A stretch of 64,000 bases of DNA, taken from the NCBI GenBank assembly GCA_964520905.1, contig CAZFQL010000014.1:40604-104603 (forward strand), read 5' to 3'. Below are positions 24,710 to 33,080 of this stretch, one piece after another; the stretch's first letter is position 1; each line of letters starts with the position of its first letter. The translations under genes and the position numbers were made by a program. This DNA is from JAGVIE01 sp964520905 (GTDB lineage: Bacteria; Bacteroidota; Ignavibacteria; UBA10030; SZUA-254). The notes under the pieces are model-generated. The model did not search any database, had not been told where the DNA came from, and saw only the letters and a list, made by a program, of their open reading frames with translations.

Positions 24710-26758
24710 ATGCTCAATAAAGAAAAACTAAACAATCTTGCAGGGGAACTTTGGAAAGGTGCAATTAAACTTCGGGGGAAGTTTAAGGCGTATGAATATC
24801 AGGCGGTAATCCTCCCAATGATTATGATACGTAGGATTGAGTGTATGCTCATTCAAAGGCGAAATGAAATTGCTTTAGATCTGAAGAAAGCTAAACCGAA
24901 AATATCCGATGCTGAACTAAAAAAGAAAGTAAAGCATCGGGAAATTCTTACCATTCCCTATTACAACAAAAGCGACTGGACACTGACCAAAATTCTGAAA
25001 GACGATGCAACACAGGTAGAGGCGCATTTCCGCGAATACTTAAAAGAATTTTCACCGATCATCAACGAAATTATTGACGAGTTTAATTACCGTGAAACGA
25101 TCAGCAAGATGGTTAAGGCAAATCGTCTTGACAGCATTATCAGGCTTGTTGCCGATGAAAATTTCAGTACGCAGCGATTGAGCAATATTGAAATGGGTTA
25201 TGTGTATGAAGAATTACTGCAACGTTTTACACAGGACGATGCCAAAGACACAGGTGAACATTTTACTCCCCGTGAAATCATCCGCATTATGGTGGAGTTG
25301 ATGGAAATTGACTTTAATCCCAAGACATCTAAACACTCCATCAGTATTTACGACCCTGCCTGCGGAACAGGTGGTATGTTAAGCGTTTCCAAAGAACATC
25401 TGATGGACAAAGCCAAAACCGAAGCCGAGCAAAATAATGTAAGAACTTTGGTGCTGCTTTTCGGGCAGGAGTATTTGGGGCAAAACTATGCGGTGTGTAA
25501 AACCGATTTACTGTTGCGTGGCGACCTTGACGGCAGCAACAAAGACAACATCACCAAAGGTAATTCGCTGATACCCGATATTAAAAGCAGCAAAGAACCC
25601 GGAGACAAACACTACGGACGGGAGTTTAATTATATGATATCCAATCCGCCTTTTGGAGTTGACTGGAGCGAATACAAGAGCGATGCAGAAAAATTTTCCA
25701 ACACCCGTTATAAAGCAGGAACACCACCCATCAATGATGGTGCATTGCTGTTTTTGCTTACGATGATTGAAAAAATGAAACCTGCTAAAGACGGAGGCAG
25801 CAAAATTTCTATTCTCTTCAATGGCTCACCTTTGAGTAATGGCGATTGCGGAGGCGATGAAAGCGAAATACGAAGACACATTTTGGAAAATGATTTGTTG
25901 GATTGCATAGTGATGATACCAGACCAAATGTTTTACCAAACAGGAATTTACACTTATATCTGGGTACTTAGCAACAAAAAGGAAAAACACAAACAAGGCA
26001 AAGTGCTTATCATTAATGCAAGGCATCAGTTTGAAAAAGAACCCAAGAGTTTTGGAAACAAAAGAAACCGAATCACAGAAACACACCGTAAATGGATTAT
26101 TGAACAATACGACAAATGGAAGCCAAATGAATTCTGCAAAGTATTCAACAAAGAAGATTTCAGTTACCACAAAGTGAAAGTGTTGTTTTGGCAAACCGAT
26201 GAAAACGAAAAGCCAATGTGGATTACTGAACCTTTTTCCGTGCAACTGAGCAACGGCAACGTAAAAAAGAAATTTTACCTGTTTGGCGATTTTGAAATGA
26301 CCGTAACAGTAAAAGCAGACAAAGGGAAAGAATACACCGTGAAATTTAAGTTTGACGGTAAACAGACTTTTGAAACCCTTGTAAAAAAGAAATTGGCAAA
26401 AACTAACAAAACTTTGAAAAACCTTACTGCAAAGGAATTTACTGCGTGGTTAAAAAACTGTGAACTCTCTGCCACCTACCACCACCGCCATTACATTGAA
26501 GATGCCGAGTATATACCTTTTGAAGAAGACATTGAAACTTTTATAAAACGGGAAATAGATAAACCCATTATCCGTTGGGAATATGCTGCCAAACAAGGCG
26601 ACAAAGAAATTTTGGGTTACGAAATATTGCCAAACAAATACTTCTTTACTTACACCCCTCCACCGCCAAGCAATGCTTTGTTGCAGGAGTTTTGGGAATT
26701 GGAAAAAGAAGCGGAAGAAATACTGTCAGAATTTGGATTTGCCAGATTAAAAGATTAA
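24710..26758 (+). CDS. hsdM: Type I restriction-modification DNA methyltransferase subunit HsdM
   Basis: The adenine-N6 methyltransferase subunit of a type I system. The N-terminal HsdM helical domain begins LNNLAGELWKGAIKLRGKFK and continues through LPMIMIRRIECML. The SAM-binding motif I is DPACGTGGM (about residue 215) and the catalytic motif IV is NPPFG (about residue 312). DTGEHFTPREIIRIM is the standard HsdM linker. At 682 residues it is longer than the usual about 500, with a C-terminal extension of basic and coiled-coil-like sequence. First gene of the restriction operon; the 145-base upstream gap should hold its promoter. The island has a flatter, more AT-rich composition than its neighbours, in keeping with transfer. 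Confidence 0.95.
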   Translation: MLNKEKLNNLAGELWKGAIKLRGKFKAYEYQAVILPMIMIRRIECMLIQRRNEIALDLKKAKPKISDAELKKKVKHREILTIPYYNKSDWTLTKILKDDATQVEAHFREYLKEFSPIINEIIDEFNYRETISKMVKANRLDSIIRLVADENFSTQRLSNIEMGYVYEELLQRFTQDDAKDTGEHFTPREIIRIMVELMEIDFNPKTSKHSISIYDPACGTGGMLSVSKEHLMDKAKTEAEQNNVRTLVLLFGQEYLGQNYAVCKTDLLLRGDLDGSNKDNITKGNSLIPDIKSSKEPGDKHYGREFNYMISNPPFGVDWSEYKSDAEKFSNTRYKAGTPPINDGALLFLLTMIEKMKPAKDGGSKISILFNGSPLSNGDCGGDESEIRRHILENDLLDCIVMIPDQMFYQTGIYTYIWVLSNKKEKHKQGKVLIINARHQFEKEPKSFGNKRNRITETHRKWIIEQYDKWKPNEFCKVFNKEDFSYHKVKVLFWQTDENEKPMWITEPFSVQLSNGNVKKKFYLFGDFEMTVTVKADKGKEYTVKFKFDGKQTFETLVKKKLAKTNKTLKNLTAKEFTAWLKNCELSATYHHRHYIEDAEYIPFEEDIETFIKREIDKPIIRWEYAAKQGDKEILGYEILPNKYFFTYTPPPPSNALLQEFWELEKEAEEILSEFGFARLKD

Positions 26759-26780
26759 TGGATTAAAAAATTGATAGACT

Positions 26781-27227
26781 ATGGAACAGGATAACAAAGA
26801 AAAAATTGATGACCCGTTAACTTATAAGATAATTGGCAGCGCTATGAAAGTGCATACTACATTAGGCAATGGTTTTCAGGAAGTAATTTATCAACGGGCT
26901 TTGGCAATTGAATTGAACAAGGCGGGTTTGTTATTTGAACGTGAAGTAGAAATGCCAATATTTTATGATGACCAGCAAATTGGGACCAGAAGAGTAGATT
27001 TTATGGTTGAAAACGAAATAATGGTAGAGTTAAAAGCGCTTGTTAAAATTGAGGATGTGAACCTGGCACAAGGATTAAACTATTTGGTTGCTTATAAATT
27101 AGATAAAGGTTTGCTAATTAATTTTGGGGCGAAAAGCCTGGAAGTTAAACGCCTTAGGCATCCTAAAAACAAAATGCCCAATACCATCCCAACCAATAAA
27201 ACAAACTCAGAATCCAATAATCCCTAA
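26781..27227 (+). CDS. GxxExxY protein (PD-(D/E)xK-fold, unknown function)
   Basis: A 148-residue member of the GxxExxY family (PDDEXK_3). The name-giving motif is GNGFQEVIYQRAL near residue 31. The nuclease-like core contains RRVDFMVENEIMVELKAL, with the Asp and the ExK (ELK) of a PD-(D/E)xK active site all present. The family is widespread and often found inserted between other genes; its role is unknown. It lies between hsdM and hsdS, 22 bases after the former. Imperfect inverted repeats flank it (see findings). The last 20 or so residues (NTIPTNKTNSESNNP) are low complexity and may come from the flanking repeat rather than the domain. Confidence 0.85.
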   Translation: MEQDNKEKIDDPLTYKIIGSAMKVHTTLGNGFQEVIYQRALAIELNKAGLLFEREVEMPIFYDDQQIGTRRVDFMVENEIMVELKALVKIEDVNLAQGLNYLVAYKLDKGLLINFGAKSLEVKRLRHPKNKMPNTIPTNKTNSESNNP

Positions 27228-27251
27228 ATCCAATAAATCCTAATTCAGACA

Positions 27252-28550
27252 ATGATGAAATACGAATATAAAAATAGCGGCATTGATTGGATTGGGAAAA
27301 TTCCAAAGCATTGGAGAAAAGAAAAGATTTTCCGAGCTGCTGAATTTGTTACTTCTGGTGGAACACCGAGAAGCAGTAATGAAGATTATTATGAGGGTGA
27401 TATTTATTGGATACAAAGCGGAGATTTGAATGATGGATATATAACAGACACAGAAAAGAAAATTACAAAAGAAGGTTTGGAAAATTCATCAGCCAAACTA
27501 TTTCCAAAAGAAACTTTATTGGTTGCAATGTATGGTGCTACGATTGGAAAATTAGGAATACAAACAATGGATGCTGCAACAAATCAAGCTTGTTGTGCAA
27601 TTTATCCAACTAAAAGAATTGAATTAAAATTTCTGTTCTATCTGTTTCTTGCGATAAGAGAAAAATATATTTCAGATGCCTATGGAGGCGGACAACCTAA
27701 TATTAGTCAATCATTAATAAAACAAACATACTTCTTCGCACCAACTAAACCCGAACAAACCGCCATTGCCAACTATTTAGATAAAGCTTGCGCCGATATT
27801 GACCGTGTAGTGGAAATTAAACGCAATCAAATTGACAACTTGCAGCAGCAGTTGAAAAGCATTATTCATCATACCGTTACAAAAGGACTCGATAAAAATA
27901 CTGAAATGAAAGAAAGCGATGAAGAATGGATTGGAAAGATGCCAATTCATTGGAAATTGGACAGACTAAAGGATTTAGTTGAGTTAAGAAATGAAAAGAC
28001 CGATGAAAAATCTGAAACAGAGGATTATCTTGAACTTGAAGATTTGGAAAAAGAAACTGGACGGATTTTAGGCTTTAGAAGCACAGACGAAGTAACAAGC
28101 AAAGTTACCATTTTCAAAAAAGGAGATGTGTTGTTTGGCAAATTGCGTCCTTATTTGAATAAACATTATTTGGCTAAAGAAGATGGAAAATGCACAGGAG
28201 AAATTTTAGCATTTAACTGCACTAAAATAGCTAACCGATATTTTGAGTATTGTATTTCTTCAAACGGTTTTATCGAAACCTGCACTATTATTTCTTATGG
28301 TGCAAAAATGCCAAGGGTAGATTATACAACACAACTTGCTTATTTTTCTTTACCAATTCCATCTTCAATTGAACAAGAAAAGATTTGTGATGATTTGGAT
28401 AAAATAAAAGAAAGTAGTTTTACAGTTCAATCCAAAATTGAAAAACAAATTGAAACCCTGCTGACTTACAAAAAGAGTTTAATCCACGAAGTGGTAACAG
28501 GTAAAAAACAGGTGTATGGAATAGATAAAACTGTCGAACAAACTGCATAG
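27252..28550 (+). CDS. hsdS: Type I restriction-modification specificity subunit HsdS
   Basis: The DNA-recognition subunit, which sets the target of both methylation and cleavage. The 432-residue protein has two target recognition domains. TRD1 (about 1-190) begins IDWIGKIPKHWRKEKIF and ends in a conserved helix PEQTAIANYLDKACADIDRV. TRD2 (about 215-405) begins EEWIGKMPIHWKLDRLKDLV and ends in a second helix before SLIHEVVTGKKQVYG. The repeated IGKxPxHW motif and the central and C-terminal coiled-coil helices are diagnostic. The recognition sequence cannot be deduced. A second in-frame ATG lies three bases on. Confidence 0.94.
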   Translation: MMKYEYKNSGIDWIGKIPKHWRKEKIFRAAEFVTSGGTPRSSNEDYYEGDIYWIQSGDLNDGYITDTEKKITKEGLENSSAKLFPKETLLVAMYGATIGKLGIQTMDAATNQACCAIYPTKRIELKFLFYLFLAIREKYISDAYGGGQPNISQSLIKQTYFFAPTKPEQTAIANYLDKACADIDRVVEIKRNQIDNLQQQLKSIIHHTVTKGLDKNTEMKESDEEWIGKMPIHWKLDRLKDLVELRNEKTDEKSETEDYLELEDLEKETGRILGFRSTDEVTSKVTIFKKGDVLFGKLRPYLNKHYLAKEDGKCTGEILAFNCTKIANRYFEYCISSNGFIETCTIISYGAKMPRVDYTTQLAYFSLPIPSSIEQEKICDDLDKIKESSFTVQSKIEKQIETLLTYKKSLIHEVVTGKKQVYGIDKTVEQTA

Positions 28551-28553
28551 GCA

Positions 28554-29642
28554 ATGAAAAAAGACAAATCGGTATCGGGCAAAAAAGAAAAGTCCATTGT
28601 GGCAAATAACAATGTTGCTCCTTTGTTCGACAATATTGCTATACTCATACAAGAGAGCCGGCAACGGGTAGCGGTGACGGTAAATGCCGAGTTGACAATG
28701 CTTTACTGGAATATTGGTAAACACATCAAAACCGAAATACTAAACAATAAAAGAGCAGATTATGGGCAAAAAATTGTCGTTACACTGTCACGGCAATTAA
28801 CCGAAACATTTGGTAAAGGATGGAGTGTAAGACAGTTGCAAAATTGTCTACGCATTGCGGAGACTTTTCCCGATGAGCAAATTATGCACGCACTGCGTGC
28901 GCAATTGACATGGACTCATATAAAAACGATTATGTATATTGAAAATGAGCTCAAACGCGAATTTTACATTGAATTGTGCAAAAACGAAAGATGGAGCTCA
29001 CGTCAATTGGAGGAACGAATTGGTTCAATGCTTTTCGAACGAACCGCCATCTCTAAAAAGCCGGAAGAAACCATCCGGCGCGATTTACAGCTTTTACGCA
29101 ACGAACAAAAGCTTTCGCCCGAACTGGTATTCCGCGACCCTTATTTTCTCGACTTTCTGGGATTGAAAGACACCTATTCCGAAAAAGATTTAGAAACGGC
29201 CATCGTTGCCGAATTGCAACGGTTTATACTCGAACTGGGCAACGATTTTGCTTTTCTGGCAAGACAAAAACGCATAACTATCGATAATGAAGATTATAGT
29301 ATCGACCTGCTTTTTTATCATCGAAAATTGAAATGTTTGGTAGCTATCGATTTGAAATTGGACAAATTTAAAGCTTCTTATAAAGGGCAAATGGAATTGT
29401 ACTTGCGTTGGCTCGAAAAACACGAAATGATGGGTGGCGAAAACAGCCCTGTGGGTTTAATTCTTTGCTCTGATTTGAAAAGTGAACATATTGAATTACT
29501 TGGTCTCAAGGACAGCAATATAAAGGTGGCAACCTATTACACAGCATTGCCATCGATGGACTTGCTGCAAAAGAAATTACACGAGGCAATCATCATTGCA
29601 CGTTATAAATTAGACAATAAAACTCCTGATGATGAAAAGTGA
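28554..29642 (+). CDS. DUF1016/YhcG-family PD-(D/E)xK nuclease
   Basis: A 362-residue protein of the DUF1016 (YhcG) family. The N-terminal DUF1016_N helical domain (about 20-165) contains NAELTMLYWNIGKHI, KGWSVRQLQNCLRIAETFP and NERWSSRQLEERIGSMLFER. The C-terminal nuclease domain (about 190-345) has YSIDLLFYHRKLKCLVAIDLKL, giving the Asp and DLK (ExK-type) residues of a PD-(D/E)xK active site, and KGQMELYLRWLEKHE. The family is common in and beside type I systems but is not a standard subunit. It starts three bases after hsdS and overlaps hsdR by 14, so it is made as part of the operon. Role unproven: an accessory nuclease or a fragment-processing activity is possible. Confidence 0.88.
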   Translation: MKKDKSVSGKKEKSIVANNNVAPLFDNIAILIQESRQRVAVTVNAELTMLYWNIGKHIKTEILNNKRADYGQKIVVTLSRQLTETFGKGWSVRQLQNCLRIAETFPDEQIMHALRAQLTWTHIKTIMYIENELKREFYIELCKNERWSSRQLEERIGSMLFERTAISKKPEETIRRDLQLLRNEQKLSPELVFRDPYFLDFLGLKDTYSEKDLETAIVAELQRFILELGNDFAFLARQKRITIDNEDYSIDLLFYHRKLKCLVAIDLKLDKFKASYKGQMELYLRWLEKHEMMGGENSPVGLILCSDLKSEHIELLGLKDSNIKVATYYTALPSMDLLQKKLHEAIIIARYKLDNKTPDDEK

Positions 29643-32571
29643 TAAAGAGAAAATATTTGAAAATCATATAGCGGCTTATCTTACCGAGAAACACGGCTAT
29701 TTGCCGCTATCGGCTACGGATTGCATCGATACTGATTTCCATTTTATCGCTGCACACCTTTTTACTTTCATAAAAGAAACCCAACAACCCAATTACGAAA
29801 TACTAAAGGAAAACTACGGCACCGATGCTGACCGTGAAATTTTTAAAGCACTTAAAACGGAATTGCAACGTAAACCGCTTTGGGTAATTATCCGCAACAG
29901 TTTATCGGTTAGAGGCATTTCGTTTGACTTGTATTATCCAAAACCACGAAGCAGTAACAGCCAAATTTCGTTTGAGAATTATACCAAAAACATTTTTTCC
30001 GTAAAGCAGCAATATCATTTCAGCAACGACGCTCAACAAAGCATTGATATGGTGCTGTTCCTAAACGGTTTGCCTATCATTACCCTTGAACTAAAACACG
30101 AAGATGAGGGACAAAATGTATATGATGCCGTAGAGCAATACAATATCCGTCCACAGGACAACCTGATATTTTCTTTGCCTTTTTTACACATTGCAGCCGA
30201 CACAAGTGAAGTGAAAATTGCAACCAATCCGTTTGCCGAGCGCAATTTTATTCCGTTCAATGAAGGATTAACCAACAAAGAAGAGACACAGGGCGAATAT
30301 CCGATTGAATTTTTGTACAAAAATGTATTGAGCAAAGATTGGGTGTTGGAATACTTGAATTTCTTTTTACTCTACATTCCTGCCAATCAAAAAATAACTG
30401 AAGAAGGTATACAACTGTTAGAACCTGAAAGAACGATGTTTCCAAGGTATCACCAGTTGCGAAGCAATCATAAATTGGCTCACAACATTGCAGAGCATTT
30501 TGAAATGGAAAAGATATTAGGCAAAAAATATCTTATTAGCCATTCGGCAGGTTCGGGCAAAACACTTACAATCAGTTGGCTTACCGACCGCTTAGACAGT
30601 CTTTATTCAGCCGCTAATCAGAAAATATTTGATATGGTGATTGTGTTGACCGACCGTAGAAGCTTGGATAAAAACATCAAAGACGAGTTGGCAAACTTTG
30701 TCCATCTCTCAACCAAAATCGGTTTAGCCAAAGATAGCGACAGACTAAAAACTTTTATATGTCAGCGTAAAAGCATTGTGGTTTCTACTATTCAAAAGTT
30801 CAGCTACATTCAGGAAATCATACAAGAAGATGAAGGATTGAAGCAATTACGGATTGCTTTTATCATTGACGAGGCACATCGTAGCCAGGAAGGGAAATTA
30901 GCCAGCAATGTGAGAGCCATTTTTACCGATCCAAACCAACCCGACAATGAGGAATTGCCAACCGATGAAGATGAAATTATAAATGAAGCTAAGAAGGTAA
31001 ATATTTCCAATCAGGTGTTGATTGCATTTACAGCAACGCCTATACAATCTACCGTTGACTATTTCGGGAAACCGCTTGACGAGTACACTGAGGACGAAGC
31101 TATTAAAGAAGGATACATTTTAGATGTGGCAAACAACATCATCAGTTACCAAACCTTGTATCATCTGAAAAGTAAATCGATCATTCCTGATGATAAATTG
31201 TATCCGGCAGGTTTAGTTCATAAAGCGTTGCGTGATGTTGCATTCCGTGATCCTGAATTGATACAGTATAAGAGTGAAGTGATACTGAAATATTTTGAGG
31301 ATAAAGTAAAAGACACCTTGAACGGAACCGGCAAGGTAATGCTGGTGACATCATCGAGAGCTGCCGGGTTACTTTACTATGAAACATTGAAAGAGAAAAT
31401 CGCTAAACGAAATCTGTCTTACAAAATATTATTTGCTTTTTCTGATTTTACAGACGAGAAAGGTAATGAAATAAAAGAGGAAACACTTAACGAACTCAGC
31501 ACGACACACGGAGGCAAAAAGATTGAAGATGTGTTTGATGAAAATGATGATTACCGAATAATTGTAGTCGCGAATAAATTTCAAACGGGTTTCAATCAAC
31601 CGAAATTGGTGGCAATGTTTATAGACAAACCCGTGAGAGATGTAAATGCCGTGCAGACACTTTCACGACTCAATAGAAAATGCTATGGTAAAGACACTAC
31701 AATGGTAGTAGACTTTACCAATTCGGTGAAAAACATTTTTAATGCTTTCAGGCGATACAGGAAAGGCAGCCGCTTTCAGCCCCAAGAACCCAATCCCCAA
31801 ATTTTAGAAAAACGTTACAACGAGTTTTTAACTCGGAAAATATTTAATGAGAGTGAAATTATTGCATACACCGATCTGATAAAAGAAGCGACAACCAATC
31901 CTGCAAAAGATGCAGACCTGATGTCGCTTTCCAATGATTACCGACAAAAATTCAGAGAGTTGGTAACAGAGAAAGAAGCACAAAAGGACATTGTGAACTT
32001 CTTAAACCGATTTGTAAGCGACTTCTACTTTATCACTTTGTTTTTTCAGTTGCCGACAAAGATCATTCGCTTTGCCTTATTTGCCGAAGTGATTGCAGAC
32101 AAGCTATTCAAGAAAGGTTCAGAATCATCACTCAAAGACAATTTGAAAAACTTGTTGGTAGAAAAAAGTACTGTCCGTTATAGAGGTGTAATAACAAAGC
32201 CAACGGTAAATGAACAACCACAAGCACCAAGAGGCGGGAATGGCGGTGAGCCGCCAAGAGCCAGTATTACTGAAGTAATGCAGGATTTGCGGAGAGTTTT
32301 TCAAATAACTGATGATGAAGCATTACTGATAAATGAAGTAATTGAAGAAGTAATGAAAGATGATAGCATCGTTACGCTCATTATCAATAACATTGACAAT
32401 AAACTATTTTTAGAAGCATATCGCAATACATTAAAGCAACGCATCATCAATTACTATCTTGACCATAACTGGGACGAAAGATTGATTGAGGGACCCTATG
32501 TAAGTCCAGGTGGAATAATTGAATATATGGTTCAAGCAATAATTAGACTATGCAAATCTAAAGCAGCATAA
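29629..32571 (+). CDS. hsdR: Type I restriction endonuclease subunit HsdR
   Basis: The 980-residue motor and nuclease subunit. The N-terminal RecB-like nuclease domain has SIDMVLFLNGLPIITLELKHED (Asp and ELK of PD-(D/E)xK, about residues 135-155). The SF2 helicase follows, with Walker A SAGSGKTLTISWL (about residue 307), the DEAH box FIIDEAHRSQEG (about 412), motif III FTATP and motif VI DVNAVQTLSRLNRK. The C-terminal helical region binds the methyltransferase core. It would translocate DNA with ATP and cut unmodified DNA at a distance. Full length with no visible lesion. Either of two adjacent ATG codons can start it. Last intact gene of the restriction operon. Confidence 0.95.
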   Translation: MMKSDKEKIFENHIAAYLTEKHGYLPLSATDCIDTDFHFIAAHLFTFIKETQQPNYEILKENYGTDADREIFKALKTELQRKPLWVIIRNSLSVRGISFDLYYPKPRSSNSQISFENYTKNIFSVKQQYHFSNDAQQSIDMVLFLNGLPIITLELKHEDEGQNVYDAVEQYNIRPQDNLIFSLPFLHIAADTSEVKIATNPFAERNFIPFNEGLTNKEETQGEYPIEFLYKNVLSKDWVLEYLNFFLLYIPANQKITEEGIQLLEPERTMFPRYHQLRSNHKLAHNIAEHFEMEKILGKKYLISHSAGSGKTLTISWLTDRLDSLYSAANQKIFDMVIVLTDRRSLDKNIKDELANFVHLSTKIGLAKDSDRLKTFICQRKSIVVSTIQKFSYIQEIIQEDEGLKQLRIAFIIDEAHRSQEGKLASNVRAIFTDPNQPDNEELPTDEDEIINEAKKVNISNQVLIAFTATPIQSTVDYFGKPLDEYTEDEAIKEGYILDVANNIISYQTLYHLKSKSIIPDDKLYPAGLVHKALRDVAFRDPELIQYKSEVILKYFEDKVKDTLNGTGKVMLVTSSRAAGLLYYETLKEKIAKRNLSYKILFAFSDFTDEKGNEIKEETLNELSTTHGGKKIEDVFDENDDYRIIVVANKFQTGFNQPKLVAMFIDKPVRDVNAVQTLSRLNRKCYGKDTTMVVDFTNSVKNIFNAFRRYRKGSRFQPQEPNPQILEKRYNEFLTRKIFNESEIIAYTDLIKEATTNPAKDADLMSLSNDYRQKFRELVTEKEAQKDIVNFLNRFVSDFYFITLFFQLPTKIIRFALFAEVIADKLFKKGSESSLKDNLKNLLVEKSTVRYRGVITKPTVNEQPQAPRGGNGGEPPRASITEVMQDLRRVFQITDDEALLINEVIEEVMKDDSIVTLIINNIDNKLFLEAYRNTLKQRIINYYLDHNWDERLIEGPYVSPGGIIEYMVQAIIRLCKSKAA

Positions 32572-32718
32572 ACCACCGATGATTTGGAAAGTAAACTTGA
32601 TGTCATGGTCTATCTTTTCTACAATCTCACTTTTGCGGAGGTGAAAGTGATAGACCCTGAGTTAAGTAATGAAGAGTTTGAGAATTATAAATTCACAGAT
32701 AGGAACAAAGGAGGATAG
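32572..32718 (+). pseudogene. C-terminal remnant of a methylase/type IIG-like gene
   Basis: Directly after the hsdR stop, and in the same frame, 48 codons are open: DDLESKLDVMVYLFYNLTF, then AEVKVIDPELSNEEFENYK and a TAG stop. There is no start codon of its own. The pattern LxxKLDxMVYxLYxLTxxEVxxIDPE is like the extreme C-terminus of large DNA methylase/restriction fusion proteins (Eco57I-like). I recognise it by pattern only. It is probably the tail of a defence gene that hsdR or its operon replaced. Confidence 0.5.
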
Positions 32719-32720
32719 AA

Positions 32721-32936
32721 ATGGAAAACAATAAAATTGCATTATTTAAAGGAAGAAAAATTAGAAGAACGATTCATAACAATGAATGGTGGTTTGTCAT
32801 TGTTGATGTTGTAGCCGCCCTAACTGATTCAGTGCAACCGGATGGAAATATAAAAGATATGCGCAGACGTGATCCCGAACTTTCTAAGGGGTGGGGGCAA
32901 ATATCTTTCAAAATAGCTAACTATCAAAAAATATAA
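32721..32936 (+). pseudogene. Truncated BRO-N domain protein
   Basis: A 71-codon frame with a good ribosome site (GGAGG before the ATG). It codes for the beginning of a BRO-N domain: NKIALFKGRKIRRTIHNNEW, WFVIVDVVAALTDSV, then DMRRRDPELSKGWGQI. Full members are 200 or more residues and occur in phages, other mobile elements and as orphan genes. After GWGQI the sequence changes character and stops at 32936, just before the repeats in front of the toxin-antitoxin genes. The gene therefore looks cut off when the neighbouring module arrived. A short functional peptide cannot be excluded. Confidence 0.7.
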
Positions 32937-32957
32937 GGTATTTCACTTAATACACAG

Positions 32958-33065
32958 TTTCACGAAACTATGAAAATCTGTATATAGTGAAACATGTCTT
33001 GATTTTTAAGTATTTTCATTATATATTAACTTTCACCAAATTATGAAAATGTTTATATAGTGAAA
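32958..33065 (+). promoter_or_regulatory. Two tandem 35-bp operator-like repeats before the AbiE-like genes
   Basis: Copies at 32958-32992 and 33031-33065 match at 31 of 35 positions, with starts 73 bases apart (about seven helical turns). Each begins TTTCAC and ends GTGAAA, with an internal TATGAAAA, so each contains three TTTCA/TGAAA half-sites, and the outer pair forms an inverted repeat. The second copy ends 15 bases before the start codon of the antitoxin-like gene. This suits autoregulation by the first gene product, as known for AbiEi-type antitoxins. The promoter is probably within or between the copies. Confidence 0.7.
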
Positions 33066-33080
33066 AATGGCTAAAATATC

